NCBI GenBank assembly: GCA_035762345.1
Contig: DASTPE010000147.1
Span: forward strand, 1 to 23,632
Source: SCGC-AG-212-J23 sp035762345
GTDB lineage: Bacteria; Pseudomonadota; Gammaproteobacteria; Burkholderiales; SG8-39
Length of the DNA stretch: 23,632 bases
Direction: 5' to 3'
Under the pieces are notes generated by a model. It had not been told where the DNA came from. It saw only the letters and a program-made list of their open reading frames with translations, and did not search any database. Positions 6,922 to 19,113 of the stretch are shown here, piece by piece (position 1 is the first letter of the stretch; every line of letters starts with the position of its first letter). The translations under genes and the position numbers were made by a program.

Positions 6922-7386
6922 CTAGAACGGTATATCGTCTTCCAGGTCGTCGAATTTGCCCGCCGCCTTTTTCGCCGCGGCCGATGCCGTGTTGCGAGCG
7001 CCAGCGGACTTGGATTCCGCCGCCGCCTCAACGCGTGGCTCGCCGCCGCCTTCGCGGCGGCCAAGCATCTGCATCACGTCGCCGCGGATCTCGGTCGAGT
7101 AGCGATCCTGGCCGTCCTTGTCCTGCCATTTGCGCGTGCGCAGGCTGCCTTCGACGTAGACCTGCGAGCCCTTGCGGAGATATTCGCCAGCGATGGTGGC
7201 GAGCCGCCCGAAGAACGCGATGCGATGCCATTCGGTCGCTTCCTTGAGCTCGCCGCTTTGCTTGTCCTTCCACCGGTCGGTGGTCGCGACGCGGATGTTC
7301 GTCACCGCCTCGCCGCTCGGCAGGTAACGCGTCTCGGGATCGGCGCCGAGGTTGCCGATGATGATGACCTTGTTCACTGAAGCCAT
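6922..7386 (-). CDS. ssb: Single-stranded DNA-binding protein
   Basis: A 154-residue SSB. The OB fold covers about 1-110 (MASVNKVIIIGNLGADPE, ATEWHRIAFFGRLA, LRKGSQVYVEGSL). A low-complexity linker rich in Ala, Lys and Glu follows, and the protein ends in the acidic tip DDIPF that recruits replication and repair partners. It coats single-stranded DNA as a tetramer in replication, repair and recombination. The start lies 1 nt after the transporter stop, with GGGGAGG inside the transporter's last codons as ribosome site. Placement next to uvrA is a common proteobacterial arrangement. Confidence 0.97.
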   Translation of the reverse strand: MASVNKVIIIGNLGADPETRYLPSGEAVTNIRVATTDRWKDKQSGELKEATEWHRIAFFGRLATIAGEYLRKGSQVYVEGSLRTRKWQDKDGQDRYSTEIRGDVMQMLGRREGGGEPRVEAAAESKSAGARNTASAAAKKAAGKFDDLEDDIPF

Positions 7387-7387
7387 G

Positions 7388-8746
7388 TCAAACCTCCCCA
7401 GTAATCAGTTTACGCACTCTATGCTCGTCCCACTGCCCGGGCACGACTTTAAGGTGTGCGATGCGCTCCGCAGCCACGACCTCGGCTTCCTGTACACCAC
7501 GCACACCGGCCAGCGCTCGGTGCAGCCCCTCGAGGTTTACTCCGGATGCGATTGAAAACGTAATAGTCGAAAGCTCGTTGACCTGGACTTGCGGCCGCAT
7601 GCCGGCCGCAACTACGAGCCACACAGTCGAAAGCACAGCGCACACTGCAAATACCGTAGTAGTCCCGTAGCTCGAAGCGATCCAGCCGCCAATGAGCCCA
7701 CCAAAGAATACGCCCAGCGTCTGCGTGGTGTTATAGACGCCGATCGCGGCGCCCCGTCCCTGAGCGGGCGCGGCGCGCGAAACGAGCGCCGGCAGTATGG
7801 CCTCGAGCACATTGAACGCGGCGAAAAAAGCGAGCATCAGGCCAGCGAGGACCGCGAGGCTGGCGTCGAGCGTGGCGAGCGCAGCCTCGACCGCCACCAG
7901 CAGAGCGACCGACGCGAGTAGCACGGGTTTCGGACGGTTCTTGCGGTCCGCGTACAGAACACCCGGAATCATAAGCGCGAACGAAGCCAGAATGACCGGC
8001 AAGTACACCTTCCAATGTTCCGGCAGCTCTAACCCCGCCTGCACGAAAAGCGGCGGCACGACCACGAACATCGCGTAGAGCATTACGTGCAGGATGAATA
8101 TCCCCGCGTTCAAGCGCAGCAGCTCGGGCTCCAAGGCGTGCCGGAGCGCGGAACCCCCGCGCACGGGCTTCGGAGCCGGCTCGCCCGGGATCCAGTACTT
8201 CACTACACCGATGGCGACTAGCGCGAGCGCTCCGGTAAGCGCAAAGACGCCGCCCATCCCGATATAGAGATAGAGGACCGGGGCGCCGACCAGCGAAAGC
8301 GCGAAGGTAATGCCGATCGTAGCGCCGATCATCGCCATTACCTTGGTGCGATGCTGCTCGCGCGTGAGGTCCGCCGCAAGTGCCATCGCGACCGAATTGA
8401 TCGCGCCTGCGCCCTGCAGAACGCGCGCCGCGATCGCTATCCAGATGTCGGTCGCCACCACGCCGAGAAAGCTGCCGGCCGCAAACACAAGGAGGCCGGT
8501 GTAGATGATCGGCTTGCGTCCCCAGCGGTCGGAGGCCATCCCGAACGGCACCTGGAGCAGACCTTGCGTCAAGCCGTATCCACCGATCGCGATTCCCACA
8601 AGAGTGAGGTCGTGCCCGCCCTTGAGACCAACGGCGTGGACCGCGAATACCGGAAGGATGAAGAACAGGCCAAGCATGCGCAGGCCGTACACGGCCGCGA
8701 GGCCGGCGCCGGCGCGCAGCTCGGCGCGGCTCATCCTTTCGGTCAT
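7388..8746 (-). CDS. yajR: Major facilitator superfamily transporter, YajR type with C-terminal YAM domain
   Basis: A 452-residue protein close to the 454 of E. coli YajR. The first about 380 residues form a 12-helix MFS fold with GMASDRWGRKP (motif A) and YNTTQTLGVFFGGLIGG. The last about 70 (from VQVNELSTI to the end) resemble the ferredoxin-like YAM domain that defines YajR. It is a drug/proton antiporter-like protein of unknown physiological substrate. An ATG four codons downstream is also possible; neither has a clear Shine-Dalgarno. It is divergent from uvrA across 66 bp and overlaps the ssb translation signals downstream. Confidence 0.9.
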   Translation of the reverse strand: MTERMSRAELRAGAGLAAVYGLRMLGLFFILPVFAVHAVGLKGGHDLTLVGIAIGGYGLTQGLLQVPFGMASDRWGRKPIIYTGLLVFAAGSFLGVVATDIWIAIAARVLQGAGAINSVAMALAADLTREQHRTKVMAMIGATIGITFALSLVGAPVLYLYIGMGGVFALTGALALVAIGVVKYWIPGEPAPKPVRGGSALRHALEPELLRLNAGIFILHVMLYAMFVVVPPLFVQAGLELPEHWKVYLPVILASFALMIPGVLYADRKNRPKPVLLASVALLVAVEAALATLDASLAVLAGLMLAFFAAFNVLEAILPALVSRAAPAQGRGAAIGVYNTTQTLGVFFGGLIGGWIASSYGTTTVFAVCAVLSTVWLVVAAGMRPQVQVNELSTITFSIASGVNLEGLHRALAGVRGVQEAEVVAAERIAHLKVVPGQWDEHRVRKLITGEV

Positions 8747-8779
8747 GAGGAAGCGTGGCGGCGGGAAAGTGGGGCGCGC

Positions 8780-8806
8780 TATAGTAGCAAGTTTCACTTT
8801 GGAAAC
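8780..8806. promoter_or_regulatory. Possible uvrA regulatory segment
   Basis: Between the divergent yajR and uvrA genes are TATAGT (8780-8785, plus strand, five of six -10 matches) and an inverted repeat GTTTC-N6-GAAAC (8791-8806) in the predicted uvrA leader. No convincing -35 and no CTGT-N8-ACAG LexA box is visible. Confidence 0.3.
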
Positions 8807-8812
8807 CGCAGC

Positions 8813-11652
<2,840 letters not shown>

Positions 11653-11656
<4 letters not shown>

Positions 11657-12285
11657 TGGCCCTAACCAAAGGGGAACAGACCCGGGCAACGATCCTGGAC
11701 GAGGCCCTGAAGATCGCGAGCAAGCTCGGCCTCGAAGGCCTCACGATCGGCAGCTTGGCCGACGCTACGGGCATGTCGAAGTCCGGCTTGTTTGCCCATT
11801 TCGGCTCCCGGGAGGATCTGCAACTCGCGGTGCTGGAGCATGCCGCCCAGCGCTACGGCGAGCGGGTGTTCGTGCCGGTGCTCAAGATCGACCGCGGGCT
11901 GCCGCGTCTGCGCGCGCTTTTCGAGCGGTGGATCGACTGGACGCTGGAATCTGGCCTCCCGGGCGGCTGCATCATGATCTCGACTGCGATCGAGTACGAC
12001 GACCGGCCCGGCCCGATCCGAGACGCCGCGATAGCCAACCAGCATCGCGGCAACGCGATCACCCAGAAGGCCGTGCGACTCGCGATCGAGGAAGGCCATC
12101 TCAGGCCCGACACCGACCCGGAGCAGATCGGCTTCGAGATGCTCGGCATCGTGCTGGCAAGCCACAACCATCGTCGCCTTCTAGGCGATAAAGAAGCACG
12201 TAAGCGAGCGCTCACAGCGTTCGAGGAACTCATCGCCCGCCACGCCGCACCGGCGCAAGGGCGCGCCCGAGCCATCACCGGCTAA
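11653..12285 (+). CDS. TetR/AcrR-family transcriptional repressor
   Basis: A 210-residue regulator. The N-terminal HTH covers about residues 8-55 (TRATILDEALKIASKLG, then LADATGMSKSGLFAHFGSRE, the typical recognition helix followed by FxxKE-like turn). The rest is a helical ligand-binding domain with GGCIMISTAIEYDDRPG, as in the C-terminal domain group often found next to hydrolases. The ATG at 11653 overlaps the uvrA stop; the adjacent second ATG is equally possible. An operator between its promoter elements predicts autorepression. The hydrolase and thioesterase genes downstream are the likely targets; the inducer is unknown. Confidence 0.93.
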
Positions 12286-12302
12286 CCGCGGAAAGGAAGC
12301 CC

Positions 12303-13184
12303 ATGTCCTTCACTCTCTCCCTGCCAAGGATAAGCACGAACGTTCGGTTCCCGGAGTTCGCCGCCGCCATTGCCGAGCGATTGTTCCTTACGCCGCCACG
12401 GCCGCGCGACGCGATCGCGACCGCCATCGACCTCATCGACGCGCGTTCAAGCATGCTCGAGCACAAAGGACGACACATCGCGATGTGGCGGTGGGGGTCG
12501 CGCGACGCGCCGGCGGTTCTGCTCGCACACGGTTGGGGGGGCCATGCAGCTCAGATGCGCGCCTTCGTGTTTCCGTTGCTCCAGGCGGGTTATCGCGTCG
12601 TCGCATACGACCAGCCGGCGCACGGCGTGTCGGAAGGAAGGCTTACCGGGCTGCCCGACTTCGCCGACGTCTTGGCCGAGGTGGCCTGGTATCACGGCGA
12701 CGTGAAGGCGGTGATCGGACATTCCCTTGGCGGCGCAGGCGCGGCGGTCGCATTGGGCTGGGCGAAACTTCAGCTCGAAAAAATCGTGCTTATCAGCCCC
12801 CCGGCCGATCTCGTCGGCTATTCGCGCCGCTTTGCGCGCTGGTATTGGATCCCCGAAGCCGTGCGCAAGGGGATGCAACGCGCGATCGAAGAGCGCTACG
12901 GCGTGCGCTGGGAACAACTGGAAGTCCCCCGCGTAGCGCCACGGCTTACCGCGCGGGCGCTGGTGATCCACGATCGCGACGACCGCATGATGCCCTGGCT
13001 GCACGGTGCGACGGTGGCGCGCCACTGGCCGGGCGCTCGGCTCATGAGCACCGACGGCCTTGGGCACCAGCGCATCCTTGCCGATGAAAGCGTGACGCGG
13101 GCGGCGGCCGATTTCATCGCCGGCCGCTCCGCGGTCGCCAGTCCTGCGCGGCCCGCCGTACCGTACCCCTCTGCGCTCTACTAG
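12303..13184 (+). CDS. Alpha/beta-hydrolase fold protein
   Basis: A 293-residue soluble hydrolase. HGWGGHAAQM supplies the oxyanion region, Ser141 in GHSLGGAG is the nucleophile, Asp224 or Asp226/227 in HDRDDRMMPW the acid, and His255 in GLGHQRIL the base. Substrate not predictable; esterase or lipase-like activity is the family norm. The ATG at 12303 has GGAAAGGAAG just upstream and lies 17 nt after the tetR-type gene, so they are cotranscribed. The N-terminal motif RLFLTPPRPR is typical of this group. A copy of the TetR operator core lies at codons 12-15. Confidence 0.9.
   Translation: MSFTLSLPRISTNVRFPEFAAAIAERLFLTPPRPRDAIATAIDLIDARSSMLEHKGRHIAMWRWGSRDAPAVLLAHGWGGHAAQMRAFVFPLLQAGYRVVAYDQPAHGVSEGRLTGLPDFADVLAEVAWYHGDVKAVIGHSLGGAGAAVALGWAKLQLEKIVLISPPADLVGYSRRFARWYWIPEAVRKGMQRAIEERYGVRWEQLEVPRVAPRLTARALVIHDRDDRMMPWLHGATVARHWPGARLMSTDGLGHQRILADESVTRAAADFIAGRSAVASPARPAVPYPSALY
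12336..12347. promoter_or_regulatory. Second copy of the TetR-type operator core inside the hydrolase gene
   Basis: ACGAACGTTCGG shares 11 consecutive bases with the operator at 11624-11634, including the 10-bp palindrome CGAACGTTCG. It begins 33 nt after the hydrolase start codon. I see no promoter elements around it. It may be an internal roadblock operator or a looping partner; chance cannot be excluded. Confidence 0.45.
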
Positions 13185-13197
13185 CTTGGAGACCAAG

Positions 13198-13691
13198 ATG
13201 GACGCAGGAAAGAATCTTCGCAGCCTTTCGATATCCTGGACCGATCCCATGGCACTCGCCGAGGCGGGGCGAGCGATGCCGGGAATCGACTTTTTACGCG
13301 CGATCCGCGACGGCCGTCTGCCTGCCCCTCCGGTCGCGAAGCTCCTCGGTTCGATCTCCTCGAGGTCGAGCCCGGCCATGCGGTGTTCGAGATGGCGCCG
13401 GGCGAGCAACACTACAATCCGATAGGCGTGGTGCACGGCGGCGTCGCCATGACGCTGCTCGACTCGGCGATGGGCTGCGCGGTTCAGACGCAGATGGCAG
13501 CGGGCGGGGGCTACACCACGCTTGAAGCCAAAACCAATCTCGTCAGGCCCATCACATCGGCAACCCGGCGGTTGCGTGCGATCGGGAAGCTCGTGCATCT
13601 GGGCAAGCGCGTGGCGACCGCCGAGGGAAGACTCGAGGACGAACAGGGAAAGCTCTACGCGCACGCCACGACAACATGCTTGATTCTCTAG
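13198..13691 (+). pseudogene. PaaI-family acyl-CoA thioesterase (hotdog fold), frameshifted
   Basis: Two overlapping frames together make one PaaI-like thioesterase. The first encodes MDAGKNLRSL to PAPPVAKLLG; the second continues as FEMAPGEQHYNPIGVVHGGVAMTLLDSAMGCA to the end. Adding one T at about 13350 joins them as ...KLLGFDLLEVEPGHAVFEM, which restores the conserved region. HGG with the following Asp of TLLDSAMG form the hotdog active-site motif. The family hydrolyses acyl- or aryl-CoA thioesters. The ATG at 13198 has GGAGA 6-7 nt upstream. No slippery heptamer is visible, so this is a recent mutation or a base-calling error. Confidence 0.85.
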
Positions 13692-13758
13692 TCGAGACGA
13701 AAGACGGTCAGCGCACCGCCGCGCGCTCGAGGCGGCCGCGTCTACTCCCCGAGCTGAG

Positions 13759-15453
13759 CTACGCAGGCACGAGCGCCGACTTCTGCCAATCCAGCCGCTT
13801 CGCGTGGTACTTGGCGAGGCTCTCGCGGTGCCCGATGGACACGATAGTGGTGCGCTTGAGCTCCTCCCTCAGTAGTCGGTAGAGCCGATCCTGGTCGACC
13901 TCGGGCAGTGAAGCGGTCGCTTCGTCGAGGAAGAGCCAGTCCGGCCGCGTGAGCAGCGCGCGCGCGAACGCCAGCCGCTGCTGCTCGCCGCCCGAAAGCA
14001 CCTGCGACCAGTTCTCGCTTCGTTCCAAGTCGCCCGCGAAATGCGCGAGCCCGACACGCGCGAGCGTCTCGCGCACCGACTCATCCGAGTGCTGCGCGGG
14101 GTCGTCGGGATAACACACCGCCCGCTTTAGCGTTCCGATCGGCAGATACGGTTTTTGCGGCAGGAACAGCAACCGTGCTCCGCGCGGCAGGCGGATGCGG
14201 CCCTTCCAGTACGGCCAGATGCCCGACAGCGCGCGGAAGAAGGTCGACTTGCCCGCGCCCGAGGGCCCGGTCACCAGCACGTGCTCGCCGGGTTTCAACT
14301 CGAGCGCTGTGCGCCCGAGAAGCGGTGCGCCTTGCGGCAGCGCGATCGTTAGATCTTCAACAACAAGAGAGTTTTCAGATCCTTCGACCCGTTCGCCGTC
14401 CAGCGTCTCGGCCTCCGTGCGCACCCGCTCGAGCGACGCGCTGAAGCCGAGCAGGCGGTCCACGGTCGCCTTCCAGGAGGCGAACATGACGTACGCATTG
14501 ATGAACCAGGAGAGCGACCCTTGCACCTGGTTGAACGCCGACGCCGTCTGGAAGATCGCACCGAGCGGAATCGTGCCGGAAAAGAACCGCGGTGCCACCA
14601 CGACGTACGGGAAGATGATGGCGAGCTGGTAGTAAAAGGAGGTGAACCAGCCGAGCTGCTTGCGCTTGTACATGATCTGCCAGAAGTTGGCGATCACCGC
14701 AGCGAAGCGGCTGCGCAGGCCGCTCAACTCCTCCTTTTCGCCGCGGTAGAGCGCGACGCCCTCGCTGTTCTCGCGCAGGCGAACCAGCGAGAAGCGGAAA
14801 TCCGCCTCCACGCGCTGCTGGTTGAAATCCAGCCCGATGAGCTTGCGGCCGATGAAATGCGTGAGCAGCGTCCCGACCGCGGCGTAGACGAGTGCCACCC
14901 AGACGAGGTAGCCGGGGATCGAGACGCCGAAGAGCTCGAGCGACCCGGACAAGGTCCACAGGATGATGATGAATGAAATCAGCAGCACCACGGCTTCCAG
15001 CAGGCCAAGGATGAGGTCGCTGGTGAGCTCGACGAAGAGCCTCAGGTCCTCGGCGATGCGTTGGTCCGGGTTGTCGGTGCCGCGATCGAGCAGCTGCATG
15101 CGGTAGTGCGCCTGGTCCTTCATCCACTCGCCGAGGAGTCTGTCGGTGAGCCACGCCCGCCACTCGATCTGCAGCATTTGCAGGAAGTACAGCCGGTACA
15201 CCCGGGTGACGATCCACATGAGAGCGAGCAGCGCGAACATGCCGAGTTGGCGGAAAAACTCCGCCTGGTCGCGGCTCTCGAAGGTGTTGTAGAAATCGCG
15301 GTTCCAATAGTTGAACTTCACTTCGAGCCAGACGGTCACGAGTGACAGCCCCACCACGGTGGCCAGCAGGGTCAGCCCCTTGGCGCGTTGCCCGGACACC
15401 CAGTACGGCTGCGTGAGAGCCCAGAAAGCCCTTAGAAATCCTGTGGTTTGCAT
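13759..15453 (-). CDS. ABC transporter with fused membrane and ATPase domains (SbmA/BacA-YddA type, COG4178 group)
   Basis: A 564-residue half-transporter. The membrane domain (about 1-340) has the family motifs FWALTQPYW, FNYWNRDFYNTFE and YRLYFLQMLQIEWR; it is followed by an ATPase with Walker A GPSGAGKST (Lys402), Q-loop LPQKPYLP, signature LSGGEQQRLAFARALL, Walker B WLFLDEAT and H-loop SIGHRES. Relatives move peptides, vitamin B12 or very-long-chain acyl groups across the inner membrane; the substrate here is unknown. The D-loop reads SLPE with Pro517 where SALD is usual. The ATG at 15453 is preceded by GAGG at good distance. It is convergent with the thioesterase gene and divergent from the esterase gene. 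Confidence 0.92.
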   Translation of the reverse strand: MQTTGFLRAFWALTQPYWVSGQRAKGLTLLATVVGLSLVTVWLEVKFNYWNRDFYNTFESRDQAEFFRQLGMFALLALMWIVTRVYRLYFLQMLQIEWRAWLTDRLLGEWMKDQAHYRMQLLDRGTDNPDQRIAEDLRLFVELTSDLILGLLEAVVLLISFIIILWTLSGSLELFGVSIPGYLVWVALVYAAVGTLLTHFIGRKLIGLDFNQQRVEADFRFSLVRLRENSEGVALYRGEKEELSGLRSRFAAVIANFWQIMYKRKQLGWFTSFYYQLAIIFPYVVVAPRFFSGTIPLGAIFQTASAFNQVQGSLSWFINAYVMFASWKATVDRLLGFSASLERVRTEAETLDGERVEGSENSLVVEDLTIALPQGAPLLGRTALELKPGEHVLVTGPSGAGKSTFFRALSGIWPYWKGRIRLPRGARLLFLPQKPYLPIGTLKRAVCYPDDPAQHSDESVRETLARVGLAHFAGDLERSENWSQVLSGGEQQRLAFARALLTRPDWLFLDEATASLPEVDQDRLYRLLREELKRTTIVSIGHRESLAKYHAKRLDWQKSALVPA

Positions 15454-15480
15454 GGTCACCTCAGAGGGGATGCAAATCAG

Positions 15481-15509
15481 TTTACAGAACGGCGAGCGCA
15501 GGTTAAGAA
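15481..15509 (+). promoter_or_regulatory. Candidate promoter of the esterase gene
   Basis: TTTACA (15481-15486, five of six -35 matches), 17-nt spacer, TAAGAA (15504-15509, weak -10), then seven bases to the ATG at 15517. The geometry again favours a leaderless mRNA, but the -10 is poor. Confidence 0.3.
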
Positions 15510-15516
15510 TCGAGCA

Positions 15517-16182
15517 ATGTCTTCGGGCCGGGTTTTCCGCTTCGCCCCTACGCCAGAGCGCCGGCCCAACCATCTCTTCGTGTTCCTACACGGCTGCGGC
15601 GCGACCGCGCGGTCCATGATCCCGATCGCGTTCAAGTTCCAGGCGCGCTTCCCGAGCGCGGCGCTAGTGGTGCCGAGCGGGTTCGATCCCGATGCGCGCG
15701 GCGGCGCGGCGCAGGATTGGTATCCGACGCGCGGCTTGAACTGCTACAACCACCGCGAGCGAGTCGCTGCAGTACTGCCCGATGTCGAGGATCTCGTGCG
15801 GCGCGAGCAGACGAACTTCGGCGTACCCTCCAGCCGCACCGTGTTGATCGGCTTCTCGCAGGGCGGCACGGTGGCGCTCGAGGCGGTCAAGTCGCCGGGA
15901 ATCGCCGGCGCGGTGGTGGCGTTCTCCTCGCGCTTCGCGCAGACACCCGGCCCCGGCAGCCGCATCTCGTCGCGTATCCACCTCGTGCACGGCGAGTTCG
16001 ATTCGGTAGTCTCGCGGGTCTACGCCGAGCGCGCGGCCCGCGTGCTGGCCGGGCTGCATGTGCCGGTCACGCTCGACATCGTCGAGGACCTTGGCCACGC
16101 GCTCTCCCACCGCGCCATCAGCTTAGGGTCGCTGCGGTTGCTGCAAGGTATCTACGAGGGCCGGCGCCAGACTCTCCACTAG
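15517..16182 (+). CDS. Alpha/beta-hydrolase, carboxylesterase/phospholipase family (YpfH-like)
   Basis: A 221-residue compact hydrolase. LFVFLHGCGA gives the oxyanion loop, Ser114 in GFSQGG the nucleophile, Asp162 in GEFDSVV the acid, and His194 in DLGHALS the base, all in the order of the carboxylesterase/phospholipase (Abhydrolase_2) family. The sequence has no signal peptide, so it is cytoplasmic. The start is ATG 15517; an in-frame extension upstream lacks family character and would cross the divergent ABC transporter start. The CbiX gene follows after 10 nt. True substrate unknown. Confidence 0.9.
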   Translation: MSSGRVFRFAPTPERRPNHLFVFLHGCGATARSMIPIAFKFQARFPSAALVVPSGFDPDARGGAAQDWYPTRGLNCYNHRERVAAVLPDVEDLVRREQTNFGVPSSRTVLIGFSQGGTVALEAVKSPGIAGAVVAFSSRFAQTPGPGSRISSRIHLVHGEFDSVVSRVYAERAARVLAGLHVPVTLDIVEDLGHALSHRAISLGSLRLLQGIYEGRRQTLH

Positions 16183-16192
16183 AGCAGCCTCA

Positions 16193-16564
16193 TTGAAGGA
16201 AGGGATTCTCCTCTTCGCGCACGGCTCGCGCGACCCGGAGTGGACGCGACCGTTCGAGCGCATCTCCCAGGAGCTCGCGCGCAGGCTTCCCCAGGTCGTC
16301 GTTTGCTCCGCGTACCTCGAGCTGATGCGGCCGACCTTCGACGAAGCGGTGGCGGCACTCGCGGCGGCCGGAGTGAGTTCCATCCGCGTCGTGCCGCTTT
16401 TCTTTGGCGCAGGCGGCCACGTAAGGGAGGACCTGCCGCAGCTCGTCGAGCGCGCAGCCGCTGCCCGGCCCGGGCTCCGCATCCGGCTGGAGGCGCCGAT
16501 CGGCGAGCAGCCTCAAGTGATCGAGGCGATTGCCGCGGCTATCGCCGGAGGAACGTCTCCCTGA
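16193..16564 (+). CDS. cbiX: Short CbiX-type (SirB/CbiXS) sirohydrochlorin chelatase-like protein
   Basis: A 123-residue half-size chelatase. GILLFAHGSRDPEW (His10) and VVPLFFGAGGHVREDLP (His76) are the two metal-binding motifs of the CbiX family, which inserts Co2+ or Fe2+ into sirohydrochlorin for cobalamin or siroheme. This short form is expected to act as a homodimer. The TTG start at 16193 is the only one that keeps the full first strand; its Shine-Dalgarno is weak. No other tetrapyrrole gene is in the window, so the metal and pathway are open. Confidence 0.88.
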   Translation: MKEGILLFAHGSRDPEWTRPFERISQELARRLPQVVVCSAYLELMRPTFDEAVAALAAAGVSSIRVVPLFFGAGGHVREDLPQLVERAAAARPGLRIRLEAPIGEQPQVIEAIAAAIAGGTSP

Positions 16565-16655
16565 GATTTACCGCAACGCAATACAAGATGTGCGCTGCAA
16601 TAACGCTCGCAGGGAGTAAATTGCGGCTGCAGTGGACGTGGAGGAGAACAGCGAC

Positions 16656-17090
16656 ATGCCGGACAGACCCGTTCGCGTCATCATCCAGGATCAGCAGCCC
16701 GTCACCGCAAGCTCGAATATCACCGTCGCCGCCGCGGCCCGCCTAATGAAGCAGCACCGCATCGGTGCGATTCTCATCACGCAGAAAGGAAGGCTCGCCG
16801 GCATCTTCACCGAGCGCGACGCCTTGTTCCGGGTGATCGCCGAAGGCCGCGACCCGGAGAAGACGCCCGTCGCGGAGGTGATGACTTCCAATCCGCGCAC
16901 TATCGGGCCCGACCGGCCTTTCGGCCACGCGCTTCATCTGATGTACGAGGGTGAGTTCCGGCATGTGCCGGTCGTGGAGAACGGCAGACCGCTCGGCATG
17001 GTTTCGGCGCGCGATGCGCTCGAGCCTGATCTACGTCAGTTCATCAGCGATCTCGAAAAGCGCGTGCACATCGGCGAGATCCTCGGCTAG
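16656..17090 (+). CDS. Two-CBS-domain protein
   Basis: A 144-residue protein made only of a CBS pair, about residues 10-65 and 75-130. Visible: ITVAAAARLMKQHRIGAILI, GIFTERD, VAEVMTSNPRTI and HVPVVENGRPLGMVSARD. Such stand-alone CBS proteins bind adenosine ligands and act as energy sensors; the partner is unknown. The ATG at 16656 is chosen over an upstream GTG (16632) because GGAGGAGA lies 7-8 nt before it. 91 bp separate it from cbiX, enough for its own promoter, though none is convincing. Confidence 0.9.
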   Translation: MPDRPVRVIIQDQQPVTASSNITVAAAARLMKQHRIGAILITQKGRLAGIFTERDALFRVIAEGRDPEKTPVAEVMTSNPRTIGPDRPFGHALHLMYEGEFRHVPVVENGRPLGMVSARDALEPDLRQFISDLEKRVHIGEILG

Positions 17091-17108
17091 CAAGAACCCA
17101 GTAAAGGG

Positions 17109-19079
<1,971 letters not shown>

Positions 19080-19113
19080 ATCGGCCGTACGGTTTTTCGC
19101 GGATTATAGTGAG

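Noticed and set aside
8351..8812. Upstream in-frame extension of uvrA
   Set aside because: It lies antisense to the yajR-type gene and lacks coding character; MESIRVRGARTHNL at 8813 is the canonical UvrA start.
8747..8812. LexA (SOS) box for uvrA
   Set aside because: No CTGT-N8-ACAG or close variant is present; only an unrelated GTTTC-N6-GAAAC repeat is seen.
12447..13664. A 405-codon antisense frame over the hydrolase and thioesterase genes
   Set aside because: The opposite strand encodes recognisable enzymes with intact catalytic motifs; the antisense translation has no family features.
13692..13758. Bidirectional terminator between the convergent thioesterase and ABC genes
   Set aside because: CCGCC/GGCGG pairs across a 10-nt loop but has no T-run on either side.
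19105..19110. TATAGT as the putA -10
   Set aside because: It sits 3 bp before the ATG and has no -35 at a workable distance, so it would place the start site inside the coding region.
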